This document shows, in pieces, positions 20,741 through 29,255 of a DNA stretch of 64,000 bases (its first letter is position 1; each line of letters opens with the position of its first letter). The translations under genes and the position numbers were made by a program. The notes under the pieces were generated by a model that saw nothing but the letters and a program-made list of their open reading frames with translations, was not told the DNA's origin and did not search any database. Source of the DNA: Promethearchaeota archaeon (lineage in GTDB: Archaea; Asgardarchaeota; Lokiarchaeia; Sigyniarchaeales; SOKP01); assembly GCA_019058365.1 (NCBI GenBank), contig JAHPZE010000007.1, positions 62,001-126,000 on the forward strand, given 5' to 3'.

Positions 20741-21362
20741 AATTATTCCTCCACTATTTAATTAGTTAATTTTAATTTATTTTTTTAGATGTTAATTATG
20801 TATAACTACACATTTCTATTATATAAATGTTATGATTGGAATCAATATCAGTATGAAAGAGCAATAAGAGATCATATTGAATCGAAAATGAGATCGTTTT
20901 ATTAATTTGATATTAATTTTTCCGACTAAAATTAAAAATTTAATTTTATTAAATAAAGCCGTAGTTTCTTGATTTTTTGAGTTTTTACTTTTATTCATAA
21001 TTCAATTCAATCCAATATAATTTATTAATCATTAATTAATTTATTTTGAAAGATTAATGATTTGGGAATTAAAAAAAATATAAATTTGACTTTATAAAAC
21101 CTTGAACTCTAATTTTTTTGAACTTTAACTGCTATGAGCAAATCAATAAATAAAGTCAATAAAAAATAATTGCTAATCGATTTTTTAAATTTTTAATGAC
21201 TTTATAAAGTTTTAAGAAATAAATTTTTTGAGCTTGTAATCCTTAAAAACTAAAATTTGATAGCATTTTGTTTTTTTGAGATCTAAAAATTAAAATACTA
21301 AATGTTTGATTAAAGTATTATAAAAAATAGTTACGGATTTCGCCAATAGTTTTTAAAAATTT
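20741..21362. other. AT-rich intergenic region between histone and trmB-like genes
   Basis: A 620-base gap between divergent genes. Next to the histone start is a strong GGAGG ribosome-binding site. The rest is very AT-rich with many runs of A and T and no convincing ORF on either strand. Two loosely similar segments beginning GACTTTATAAA occur near 21089 and 21198, each followed by a TTTTTTGA-containing stretch. They may be decayed repeats or regulatory sites for the TrmB-like regulator downstream. No structured RNA was recognised. Confidence 0.5.
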
Positions 21363-22193
21363 ATGTCGACAAAGAAAAAACTAAATGACTTTGAAATTGA
21401 GGAAGCACTTCAAACATTGGGATTTACAAAAAATGACTCCAAAGTATTACTCACATTGTGTAAGTTCAAGATTTTAAGCCCAGCAGATATTGCAAAGCAT
21501 TCAGGGGTTGACCGAGCAAGGGTTTATGATTCTTTGAACCGATTAATTGAAAAAGGCTTTATTCAAAAAGAACCTATTAAACGTGGTGCTAATTATCAAG
21601 TAATCCCTATTGAAAGAATCTTTAAGGTAATTCGGGATGAATATAAGATAAAAATTGAAGATACTCTATCCCTAGAAAAGATTATTAGTGAATTGGAAAT
21701 TGGTAAAGAGGAATCTGAACCACGGGTTTGGTCAATTAATTCTAGGTCTAAAATTCGGAAAAAAGTCAAAGAATTAATTATTTCAGCAAAAGAGAGGATC
21801 TTTTTTATAATTACGCCTGATTTGCTTATGCAAGAATTAGGAGGTTATGATTGGGTACTAAAGGAACTTTGGAATAAAAAATTCTCTTCAGAAATTCAAA
21901 TCGTTGTTGCTTTAAAATATAATGACCTTTTAAAAGAAGAAGTTAAAAAGTTATTAAATATCTCAGTGATAATTCATTCTATTGAGGGAGATAATGTTAT
22001 TCCTTTTGGATTATTGATAACTGATAATCAATTTTTACTTACAACATTAGATAGCGTGCGAGAAGCGCCAGAATATACCTCAGGCTTATGGTTAGAAAAT
22101 GGTACTCCAAAACAGATTGTAGGATATGAACATTTGTTTAAACATTTCATTACAAGTGAATGTAAATCTATTCAACTAGTGCAAAAAAATTAG
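21363..22193 (+). CDS. TrmB-family transcriptional regulator
   Basis: 276 residues. The N-terminal winged helix-turn-helix reads ALQTLGFTKNDSKVLLTLCK, SPADIAKHSGVDRARVYDSL and LIEKGFIQKEP (residues about 12-75), the standard TrmB DNA-binding domain. A short coiled-coil linker follows, then a ligand-binding C-terminal domain of the phospholipase D-like type (SRSKIRKKVKELI onward). TrmB proteins usually sense sugars in archaea. The target here is unknown, since neither neighbour is a sugar gene. A long AT-rich upstream gap could hold its operators. Confidence 0.87.
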   Translation: MSTKKKLNDFEIEEALQTLGFTKNDSKVLLTLCKFKILSPADIAKHSGVDRARVYDSLNRLIEKGFIQKEPIKRGANYQVIPIERIFKVIRDEYKIKIEDTLSLEKIISELEIGKEESEPRVWSINSRSKIRKKVKELIISAKERIFFIITPDLLMQELGGYDWVLKELWNKKFSSEIQIVVALKYNDLLKEEVKKLLNISVIIHSIEGDNVIPFGLLITDNQFLLTTLDSVREAPEYTSGLWLENGTPKQIVGYEHLFKHFITSECKSIQLVQKN

Positions 22194-22309
22194 ATTCTTT
22201 AATTTAATTAAAAATATATTGGTGTAAATTATTAAAAAAATATATAACTAAAGTCAAAAATTATTAATTAGATCTTAAATATTATCTAAGGATAGGGGAA
22301 TAAAGTCTT

Positions 22310-22867
22310 ATGTCTTACCGTGGAAAAGTAATTCTATGCGGAGATGCGGGAGTTGGCAAAACAAGTCTATTAGCTCAATATGTTGATGACCAATTTAGTG
22401 AGGAATACCATCAAACTATAGGAGCAAATTTTTTAATAAAGGAAATCGATTTAAGCAGAATAATTGATAAATTAGAGTTAAAAAATCTAAAATTAAAAAA
22501 TGACATAAAACAAAAGGGATTTAAGCTCTATTTTTGGGATATTGGAGGGCAATCAGATAAACTTTGGGCTAATGAATATTATTTCGTCCAAGCGGTTGGA
22601 GCCATGGTTATTTTTAGCTTAGAAAAAGTCTCTTCTTTTGATCATATAGATTTTTGGATTTCAAAGTTAAAGGAATTAAGTGGAGATATACCATATATAG
22701 TGGTTGGAAATAAAGTTGATTTGAAAAGAGAAATTAATACAGAAATGATAGAAAACAAGCTTAAAGAATTAGGAGTTATGTATTTTGAAACTTCCGCAAA
22801 ATTGAATGACAACGTTGATGAGGCATTCGAAAGTTTATCGGTTCAAATTTTAAATACTTTTAAATAA
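22310..22867 (+). CDS. Rab/Ras-like small GTPase
   Basis: 185 residues with all five G motifs: GDAGVGKTS (G1, 11-19), switch I Thr near residue 36, WDIGGQ (G3, 76-81), NKVD (G4, 134-137) and ETSAK (G5, 160-164). The motif set and spacing are those of the Ras/Rab branch, with WDIGGQ in place of WDTAGQ. There is an extra segment of about 20 charged residues between switch I and G3 (about residues 45-70), unlike canonical Rab proteins. No C-terminal Cys for prenylation is present, so it is probably soluble or bound through a partner. Asgard genomes are known for many GTPases of this kind. Confidence 0.9.
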   Translation: MSYRGKVILCGDAGVGKTSLLAQYVDDQFSEEYHQTIGANFLIKEIDLSRIIDKLELKNLKLKNDIKQKGFKLYFWDIGGQSDKLWANEYYFVQAVGAMVIFSLEKVSSFDHIDFWISKLKELSGDIPYIVVGNKVDLKREINTEMIENKLKELGVMYFETSAKLNDNVDEAFESLSVQILNTFK

Positions 22868-22954
22868 ATTCCACATAATCTTAAATATTAAAATTTATTT
22901 TTGACTTTAATACTTACATTTTATTTTTGTTTAGAGGATTTTCAAGCAATTATT

Positions 22955-23707
22955 ATGAGTATTCTATTGATCCCTATTGCCCCGTTATCGAGAACAAAAT
23001 CTCGTCTCAGAGATTGTTTTTCAGTTGAACAACTTAGAGATTTAACAATTGCAATGTTCAAGGATCTTGGAAAAACTTTAACACAAGTGAATTGTTTTGA
23101 TAAAAAGGTAGTTTACTGTAATACGCCTGAAATATTAGAAATTGCTTATGACTATGACTTAATAGGGATTAAAGAAGAATTAGCAACTCCGCCAAAATCA
23201 TTTGATAATGTAATTAAAGATCTTAATAATATTGCTATTAAAAAGTTTAATGCAAAACAGACAATATTTTCTTTTCTGGATTTAATTTTAATCTCTGCTG
23301 AAAACTTCTATGAAATTGATACACTTGTAAAAAAGAATCAGTTAGTCATATGCCCTGCAATTCATTCTGCGGGAATTTCTATTTTAGGAAGGAATCCTCC
23401 TGATGTGATTTCATCATATTTTTCTCATCCAAACAAACCTTCTTTAATTGCTTTATTTACTAATGCTTACAAGAGAGGAATAGAAAAAATAGCTATCTAT
23501 GATTCTTTTAGAGCTGGTTTTGATATAGATATAAAACAGGATTTAGTACTCGCTTATGAGTATTTAAAAATTCTTAAATTAATGGATACAGAAGTCTTTA
23601 GATTCTTAAAGAGTAATTTAAAGTTCTCTATCAAAAAAATTAATGCTAACAATAATCGATCTTTTAAAATAACAGAAAGAGAACAAGGAATTAAAAAGAA
23701 AAAGTAA
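22955..23707 (+). CDS. cofC: 2-phospho-L-lactate guanylyltransferase (F420 synthesis)
   Basis: About 250 residues. The nucleotidyltransferase start MSILLIPIAPLSRTKSRLRDCFS, with the Lys/Arg pattern K-S-R-L, and the later segments HSAGISILGRNPPD and SFRAGFDIDI match archaeal CofC, which joins phospholactate (or phosphoenolpyruvate) to GTP in making cofactor F420. ATG 22955 is preferred to the upstream in-frame GTG/TTG codons because the conserved first strand starts there. The presence of an F420 gene fits the FrhB-like enzyme at 29256. Its 3' end overlaps the convergent coiled-coil gene by 17 bases. Confidence 0.8.
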   Translation: MSILLIPIAPLSRTKSRLRDCFSVEQLRDLTIAMFKDLGKTLTQVNCFDKKVVYCNTPEILEIAYDYDLIGIKEELATPPKSFDNVIKDLNNIAIKKFNAKQTIFSFLDLILISAENFYEIDTLVKKNQLVICPAIHSAGISILGRNPPDVISSYFSHPNKPSLIALFTNAYKRGIEKIAIYDSFRAGFDIDIKQDLVLAYEYLKILKLMDTEVFRFLKSNLKFSIKKINANNNRSFKITEREQGIKKKK

Positions 23708-24923
23708 TATTTATTTTCACTTTCTCTTTTAAGATTTCTTCTATAGAATTCTGGAATTCTTCCCTTTCAGTTTTAAGAGTTCCGAGATATCTAGTGTAAT
23801 CTTTGTTTTTTCTCTCAAAATCATTTTGAATGTGCTCTAACTTCACAGTATTTATAGAAATTTCATTTTTTAAATCATCTAATTTTTGAGCGAGCCCAGC
23901 TTCTAGAATTACTAGTTCAATTTCTTTAATTTCATCTTTTAATTGTAAATATTTTTCAATATTTTCTTGTAATTGTTTTTCATTAAAAATTGCATTTATT
24001 TGTTCTATTGTTTTCTGTTTAGTATCTGTTTTAAGATTTAATCTATTCTCTTCTAGACTATGACGTAGCTGTACCATAAGACTTGTGAATTTTGGTAAAT
24101 TTTTTCGTTCGTTAGCTAATATTTTAATTGGATTTTTAATAAAATCTCTTAAATAATTTAAATCAATATTCGGAACATGAATTGTACCTTTTTCTAATTC
24201 AAACCTTAGCTTTTTCAATGCTTTCTTAAAACCTATTTCATCATTAATCGCTAATTGTAATTGAAAAAGATTATCCTTTTCAACTTCCAATCTCTTGAAA
24301 AGCTCATTTTTTTCTAAATCTAACAAATTTGAATTTAATTCTTCTTGTTTTTTATTGCGTTCCTCTAACTGCTTTTTAAACTCATCTAAATCCAACTTCG
24401 CATGCTCAATATTATCTTTAAGGTGAAAGAGTTTTGGTAGCTTTTTAAGGAAATTTTCAGCATTTCTTACATCGGTATATTTCTTTCTTAAAAATGTGTC
24501 CAAATCTGCTTGTTTTTTACCTAATTTTCGAGTAATGTAATTTAATTCTTTAATTTCTGCTTGGACTTCTTTATGAAACTTCGGTAAAGATTTTCTAGCG
24601 ATTTCATTAATACTTGTAAATAATCTCTTAATAGAATTTAACAATTCCATCATATTATCATAATTTATTTCCTTTTCAGGAATTTCTATCTCTTCAATTT
24701 CTTTTCTAATTCTGTCTGAGAAAAAGTTTAATGATCTTTGAGCTTTTTGATCGATCTTTTCCTTACCCGTCTCTAAAAAGTGATCTAAACATACTTTTAT
24801 TTCAAATAAATTCTCTCTAATCTCAGTAAGTAATTTTTTGATCGCTCTCCTTAATTTAAAGAATTGAGATTCGAGCTTCTCTTTATAAAATTCTTCGAAC
24901 TCCTCTAAATCTTTTTCTATCAT
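23691..24923 (-). CDS. Coiled-coil protein, 410 residues
   Basis: An almost fully helical, highly charged protein with heptad patterns across most of its length and few Pro or Gly. There is no ATPase motif, so it is not an SMC protein, and no membrane segment or zinc ribbon. It lies 13 bases downstream of serS on the same strand and is probably co-transcribed with it. Its C terminus overlaps the convergent cofC by 17 bases. A scaffold or filament role is possible, but no family is recognised. Confidence 0.7.
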   Translation of the reverse strand: MIEKDLEEFEEFYKEKLESQFFKLRRAIKKLLTEIRENLFEIKVCLDHFLETGKEKIDQKAQRSLNFFSDRIRKEIEEIEIPEKEINYDNMMELLNSIKRLFTSINEIARKSLPKFHKEVQAEIKELNYITRKLGKKQADLDTFLRKKYTDVRNAENFLKKLPKLFHLKDNIEHAKLDLDEFKKQLEERNKKQEELNSNLLDLEKNELFKRLEVEKDNLFQLQLAINDEIGFKKALKKLRFELEKGTIHVPNIDLNYLRDFIKNPIKILANERKNLPKFTSLMVQLRHSLEENRLNLKTDTKQKTIEQINAIFNEKQLQENIEKYLQLKDEIKEIELVILEAGLAQKLDDLKNEISINTVKLEHIQNDFERKNKDYTRYLGTLKTEREEFQNSIEEILKEKVKINITFSF

Positions 24924-24936
24924 TTTCTTTTAAGTT

Positions 24937-26226
24937 TTATTTTATTGACTTAATAATCTTTCTTCCATCCATATATTTTTGGAGTACGTCAGGTATTGAT
25001 ACCGAATGATCCTTGTTTTGATAATTTTCAAGGATACAACAGATGGTACGTTCGGTTGCTATTGCAGTTGCATTTAATGTATGCACAACCTTTTTAGCTT
25101 CTTCAGAACCAACCTTTCCTATTCTAATTTTTAATTTTCTTGCTTGATAATCTAAACAGTTGCTGCATGAAACTAATTCACGATATGTATTTGAAGCAGG
25201 AAACCATGCTTCTAAATCATACTTTTTAGCAGCATTATCATTTAATTCTCCTGAAACTATATTTACTATTCGATACGGTAGCTTTAATTCTTTGTAAAGT
25301 TCTTCAGAATTAGCGATTAATTCTTCATGATGTTTCCATGAATCTTCGGGTTTACAAAATATAAATTGTTCAACCTTTTCAAATCGATGTACTCTAAATA
25401 TTCCGAGGGTATCTTTTCCATGTGAACCGGCTTCTCTTCTAAAACATGATGAGATACCTGCATATTTAAGTGGCAATCTCTTGGGGTCAATTATTTCGTT
25501 ATAATGGTAAGCTGCTAAGGTTTGTTCAGAAGTAGCAATCATGTAAAGATCTTCTCCATCAATTTTATAAAGCTGCTCTTCAAAATCAGTTAATTCTGCT
25601 GCAGCTTTCATTATTTCATGTTTAGTAAAGAAAGGTGTCCACATTGGGATATAATTTTTACTCAATAATTTTTCTAAAGCATATTTCAAAAGAGCTAAGT
25701 TGAGTAGGACTATATCTCCTTTTAAATAAAAAAATCTTGATCCGGCTATCTCTGAAGCTTTTTTAGTATCTGCTCCATCAATTTTTGAAATTAAATCAAC
25801 ATGAGAAATTGGAATAAAATCAAACTTTGGGATTTTGCCTACAATTCTCACAATTTCATTTTCTTCTTCTGTTTTACCAATAGGAACTGATTCATGGAGT
25901 ATATTACCTACCATATAGCGATACTTTTCTCTTTTCTCTAGATAGTCTTCCTTCAATTCTTCTAATTCATCAATATTTTCTTTTATTTCTTTTGATTTAT
26001 TGATTGCTTCCTCGACTTTTTTATTATCCTTTACTTTTTTATACACTCCAATTTTAACAGAAATCTCATTTCTTTTTTTCCTTAAATCTTGTAATTCTTG
26101 TAAGACTGACCTCCACTTTTTATCATATTCTAAAACATTTTCAACATTTATAGGGTTTTTAAACCTTTTTTTCTCTGATTCAATTATTTTGTCAAGATTC
26201 TTTCTGAATAGTTCAATATCAAGCAA
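24937..26226 (-). CDS. serS: Seryl-tRNA synthetase
   Basis: 429 residues, the normal length for the standard (non-methanogen-type) enzyme. The N-terminal tRNA-binding coiled coil covers residues about 25-105. The class II motifs follow: motif 2 in SSCFRREAGSHGKDTLGIFR and motif 3 in LNATAIATERTICCILENYQ. The segment CSNCLDYQARKLKIR near the active site is also typical. It charges tRNA-Ser and, in this organism, would also charge tRNA-Sec with Ser, the first step of selenocysteine synthesis (inference from the UGA genes at 26733-29168). Confidence 0.95.
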   Translation of the reverse strand: MLDIELFRKNLDKIIESEKKRFKNPINVENVLEYDKKWRSVLQELQDLRKKRNEISVKIGVYKKVKDNKKVEEAINKSKEIKENIDELEELKEDYLEKREKYRYMVGNILHESVPIGKTEEENEIVRIVGKIPKFDFIPISHVDLISKIDGADTKKASEIAGSRFFYLKGDIVLLNLALLKYALEKLLSKNYIPMWTPFFTKHEIMKAAAELTDFEEQLYKIDGEDLYMIATSEQTLAAYHYNEIIDPKRLPLKYAGISSCFRREAGSHGKDTLGIFRVHRFEKVEQFIFCKPEDSWKHHEELIANSEELYKELKLPYRIVNIVSGELNDNAAKKYDLEAWFPASNTYRELVSCSNCLDYQARKLKIRIGKVGSEEAKKVVHTLNATAIATERTICCILENYQNKDHSVSIPDVLQKYMDGRKIIKSIK

Positions 26227-26335
26227 AGTAAGTCCCTTTATTATTATGGAAACCGGTTTTTATTATTAGAATTTAAAGATTATTATTAAATTAAAATGTG
26301 AAATTTATTCATAAATATTATTATAAAAATTGATA

Positions 26336-26521
26336 TTATTCATGCTGAATCCTATCTGCTATAGTGGAACGTGCTAATGCTGTTCTAATCTTCATTTTAT
26401 CATAACCCACCATATCGATAATCTTCATTATTTTTATTCGTCTTGCTTTTCCTTTTAAACCTTCTTCTGCCATAAACTCTTTTGCAAAATCCTCTTTCTT
26501 ATTTTCTTCTGTCTCTGACAT
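26336..26521 (-). CDS. Small charged hypothetical protein, 61 residues
   Basis: A short protein with an acidic N terminus (MSETEENKKEDFAKEF) and a basic helical remainder (KARRIKIMKIIDMVGYDKM, IRTALARSTIADRI). The second part could be a small helix-turn-helix or coiled segment, but no motif is certain. It lies 110 bases upstream of serS on the same strand. No family is recognised. Confidence 0.55.
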   Translation of the reverse strand: MSETEENKKEDFAKEFMAEEGLKGKARRIKIMKIIDMVGYDKMKIRTALARSTIADRIQHE

Positions 26522-26732
26522 AATATTAAATAATTATTTTTCCAATAAAAAATTCACGAGAAGAATTAATTAAAGATTAAAAATGAATTAAAAGAAAATA
26601 TACATTAATACTTATTGAAGTCTAATCAGAAAAAATAAATTAATTCCATAATTTCACAAAGCAATAAGATTTGAAGTAAAATTTTAAATAAACAAAAAAT
26701 TTTTGGTGAGTTTTTACAAAAAGGTGAATTAG

Positions 26733-28718
26733 TTGTCTGAAAGTCAGACCAATGTTAGAATAGGAGTTTATATATGTGAGTGAGGAGTGAATATAAAAGC
26801 TTCTGTTGATTGCGATGCGGTTAAAAATGCTATTGAAAATCTCCCAAATGTAGTGATCTCTAGGGTAAATTCTTTTACTTGTAGCGATCCAGGACAAAAT
26901 ACTATCAGAAATGATATTTTAGAACAGGATTTGAATAGAGTAGTAGTTGCTGCATGTACTCCAAAAATCCATGAACCCACCTATAGAGCAGTTTTAATTG
27001 AAGCCGGTTTAAGTCCATATTATTTTCAAATGGTTAATTTAAGAGAGCACTGCTCTTTTGTTCATAGAGATGATAAAAAAAAGGCTACAGAGAAAGCCAT
27101 AAGATTGGTTAAAGCTGGAATTAATCGTGCACGAGAATTAGAAAATATTCCTCGGAAAGAGATTCCTGTAAAAAAAGCGGTTTTAATTGTTGGAGCAGGA
27201 ATTGCTGGAATGAATGCTGCCTTAGATTTAGCCAATCAAGGAATTCCCGTCTATTTAGTTGAAAAAGAAGCAACTATTGGAGGAAAAATGGCGCAATTAG
27301 ATAGGATATATCCAACAGATGATTGCGGAATATGAGTTCTGGCACCAATAATGGTTAATGCATCAAAACATCCAAACATAAATTTATTTACCTATAGTGA
27401 TGTTGTAGAATTCAGTGGTATACCAGGAAATTATAAGGCTAAGATTAGAAAGAATGCACGGTATGTTGACGAGAACAAATGTACGGGATGTGGATTATGT
27501 ACAACTAAGTGTCCTATTAAAGTCCCTAGTGAGTTTGATAGAGGTATTGGTGAAAGAGGAGCAATCTATATTCCATTTCCCCAAGCAGTACCGAAGTTAG
27601 CTGTTATGGATAGAAGTGTATGTATTGATTGCAAAAATTGTGAACGAATTTGCCCTGCTGAAGCAATTAATTTTGAGCAAGAAACGGAATATATCGATAT
27701 CAATATAGGGGCAGTAATTATTGCAACAGGGTGGGATGAGTATCCAATATGGAAATCTAACGAATATAATTATGGATTTTATCCCGATGTAATTACACAA
27801 ATAGAGTTAGAAAGACTGTTAAGTCCTATTGGACCTACAGGAGGACATGTATATCGAATTTCCAATGGAGAAACACCAAAAAACGTAGTGATGATTCAAT
27901 GTGTAGGTTCTAGGGATGTTAATGCTAATCCATACTGTTCTTTCGTTTGTTGTAATGTGGCACTTAAGAATGCCCAATTACTCAAACAAGAATATCCCGA
28001 CATGGATGTTATTATATTTTATATTGACATTCGAACAACCGACAAGGGAAATGAAGAATATTATAGAAAAATAAGAGAATCAGGTATACGAATGATTAGA
28101 GGAAAAGTAGGCGAAATAATAGAGGATAGTAAAACCAATAAATTAAAAGTTAGAGCATACTCATCTTTAACTGGTGAGATTGTAAAAATTAATGCTGATT
28201 TAGTTGTCTTGTCTACAGGAATGATTCCTTCTAAGGGAACAGAAGAAATGGTTGAAGTAATGGGCTTAAGTAAGGGGCCAGGAGGGTTCCTTTCAGAAAT
28301 TCATGGATGTTTAAGTCCACAAGAAACGAAAGATATAGGAATTTACATTGCTGGATGTGCTGCTGGGCCAAAAAATATTCCATATTCAGTATCTTCAGCT
28401 TTAGCAGCTGCAAGTAAAGCATCTACTATTTTATCTCATGACACCATAAAACGAGAATTAATTATCGCTGAAGTAAATGAAGCACTATGTATGGGATGTC
28501 ATAGGTGTGAGAAATTATGCTTCTATGAAGCAATAAAAGTTAATGATAGGGAAATCGCTGAAGTTAATGATTTAAAATGTAAAGGTTGTGGGGTGTGTAT
28601 ATCTTCTTGCCCCGCAAGAGCTATTGACTTGAAATATTATCGAGATCGGCAATTTTCTCAGGAATTTAAGGGTATTGGCAACACTGAATTAGAAACTGTA
28701 GAAAGTATTGAAGAATAA
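26733..28718 (+). CDS. hdrA: Heterodisulfide reductase subunit A, selenoprotein with two in-frame UGA codons
   Basis: A continuous HdrA of 661 residues is obtained by reading UGA at 26781 (residue 17) and 27333 (residue 201) as selenocysteine. The frame upstream of the first UGA encodes RIGVYICEU-GVNIKASVD, the conserved HdrA N terminus, in which the second Cys of the usual CxCG becomes Sec. At the second UGA, TDDCGIU-VLAP replaces the usual TDDCxxC-xLAP. The TTG at 26733 is chosen because an in-frame TAG precedes it directly and AAGGTGA lies 5 bases upstream. Other domains: FAD Rossmann GAGIAGMNAA (about 154), ferredoxin clusters at 250-260 and 297-307, and two C-terminal clusters at 586-596 and 616-626. 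HdrA is the flavin subunit that bifurcates electrons. It is followed 18 bases later by mvhD. A frame broken by chance would not keep conserved sequence on both sides of each stop. Confidence 0.92.
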
Positions 28719-28736
28719 ACAAATTAGAGGTTAATA

Positions 28737-29168
28737 ATGATGTCTAAAGAAAAAAATAATAGTTCTAGACGGATAGTTGCTTTTGGTTGTGATAAGTGAG
28801 GATACTCTGTAGCAGATTTAACCGGTGTGACAAGAAAATCATACTCTACAGATTTTCATCTCATTAGAGTAAGATGCACTGGAAGAGTCGGAATTCATTT
28901 AATTATGGAAGCTTTCTTAAATGGCGCTGATGGAGTTGCGATAATTTCTTGAAAAGAAGGTGAATGTGAATTTGGAAATGGTAATATTAATACATATGAA
29001 CATATACTTTCTTTAAAGAAATTATTAAAATATGAAGGTATTTCTGAAGATCGTGTTCAGCAATATTTCTGTTCAGCAGCAGAGGTCGAAAAATTTATAA
29101 ATTCAGTTAAAGATATTACAGCTAAAATTTATGCTCTCCCTCCACTCCCAAAATATAATCCGAAATAG
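28737..29168 (+). CDS. mvhD: F420-non-reducing hydrogenase delta subunit MvhD/VhuD, selenoprotein with two UGA codons
   Basis: Reading UGA at 28797 and 28950 as Sec gives a complete 143-residue MvhD. The family pattern CxxC ... CxGR ... CxxxxC appears as GCDKU (18-21), RCTGRVG (near 50) and UKEGEC (72-77), so Sec replaces one Cys in each pair. Further family segments are NGADGVAIIS and SAAEVEKFIN. MvhD carries a [2Fe-2S] centre and passes electrons from an electron donor to HdrA. A GAGG ribosome-binding site lies before tandem ATG codons at 28737 and 28740. No hydrogenase large or small subunit is nearby, so the donor is probably the FrhB-like protein downstream. Methanococcal VhuD is a known selenoprotein, which supports the reading. 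Confidence 0.92.
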
Positions 29169-29240
29169 AATGACCTTTTCAAAAAAATTGTGGTTGAAAA
29201 GCAACTAACCCATTGCTTGGGTTTTCGGAAAAATTTAGAA
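29169..29240 (+). ncRNA. Candidate SECIS-like element in the 3' region of mvhD
   Basis: Downstream of the mvhD stop the RNA can fold into a stem with AAAUU (29185-29189) paired to AAUUU (29232-29236), a core with UGA (29195-29197) facing GGA (29227-29229), an upper helix AGCAA (29200-29204) with UUGCU (29213-29217), and an apical loop CUAACCCA holding an AA pair. UGA opposite GA and an AA loop are hallmarks of the eukaryote-like SECIS elements reported for Lokiarchaeota selenoprotein genes. An alternative hairpin AACCCA/UGGGUU competes with the upper helix, so the exact fold is uncertain. It would serve the four UGA codons of hdrA-mvhD if both are on one mRNA. Confidence 0.5.
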
Positions 29241-29255
29241 TTATGATAAATTAAA

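Noticed and set aside
27415-27600. Plus-strand ORF inside hdrA
   Set aside because: Lies fully within the ferredoxin domain of HdrA in another frame and shows no motif.
26733-29168. hdrA and mvhD as pseudogenes
   Set aside because: All four stops are UGA, all fall at family Cys positions, and the flanking sequence is fully conserved; random decay would also give UAA/UAG and frameshifts.
26733-29168. Genome-wide reassignment of UGA to Trp
   Set aside because: Trp is encoded by TGG throughout and TGA ends other genes, for example the dehydrogenase at 15876-17015 and the HIT gene at 19758-20285.
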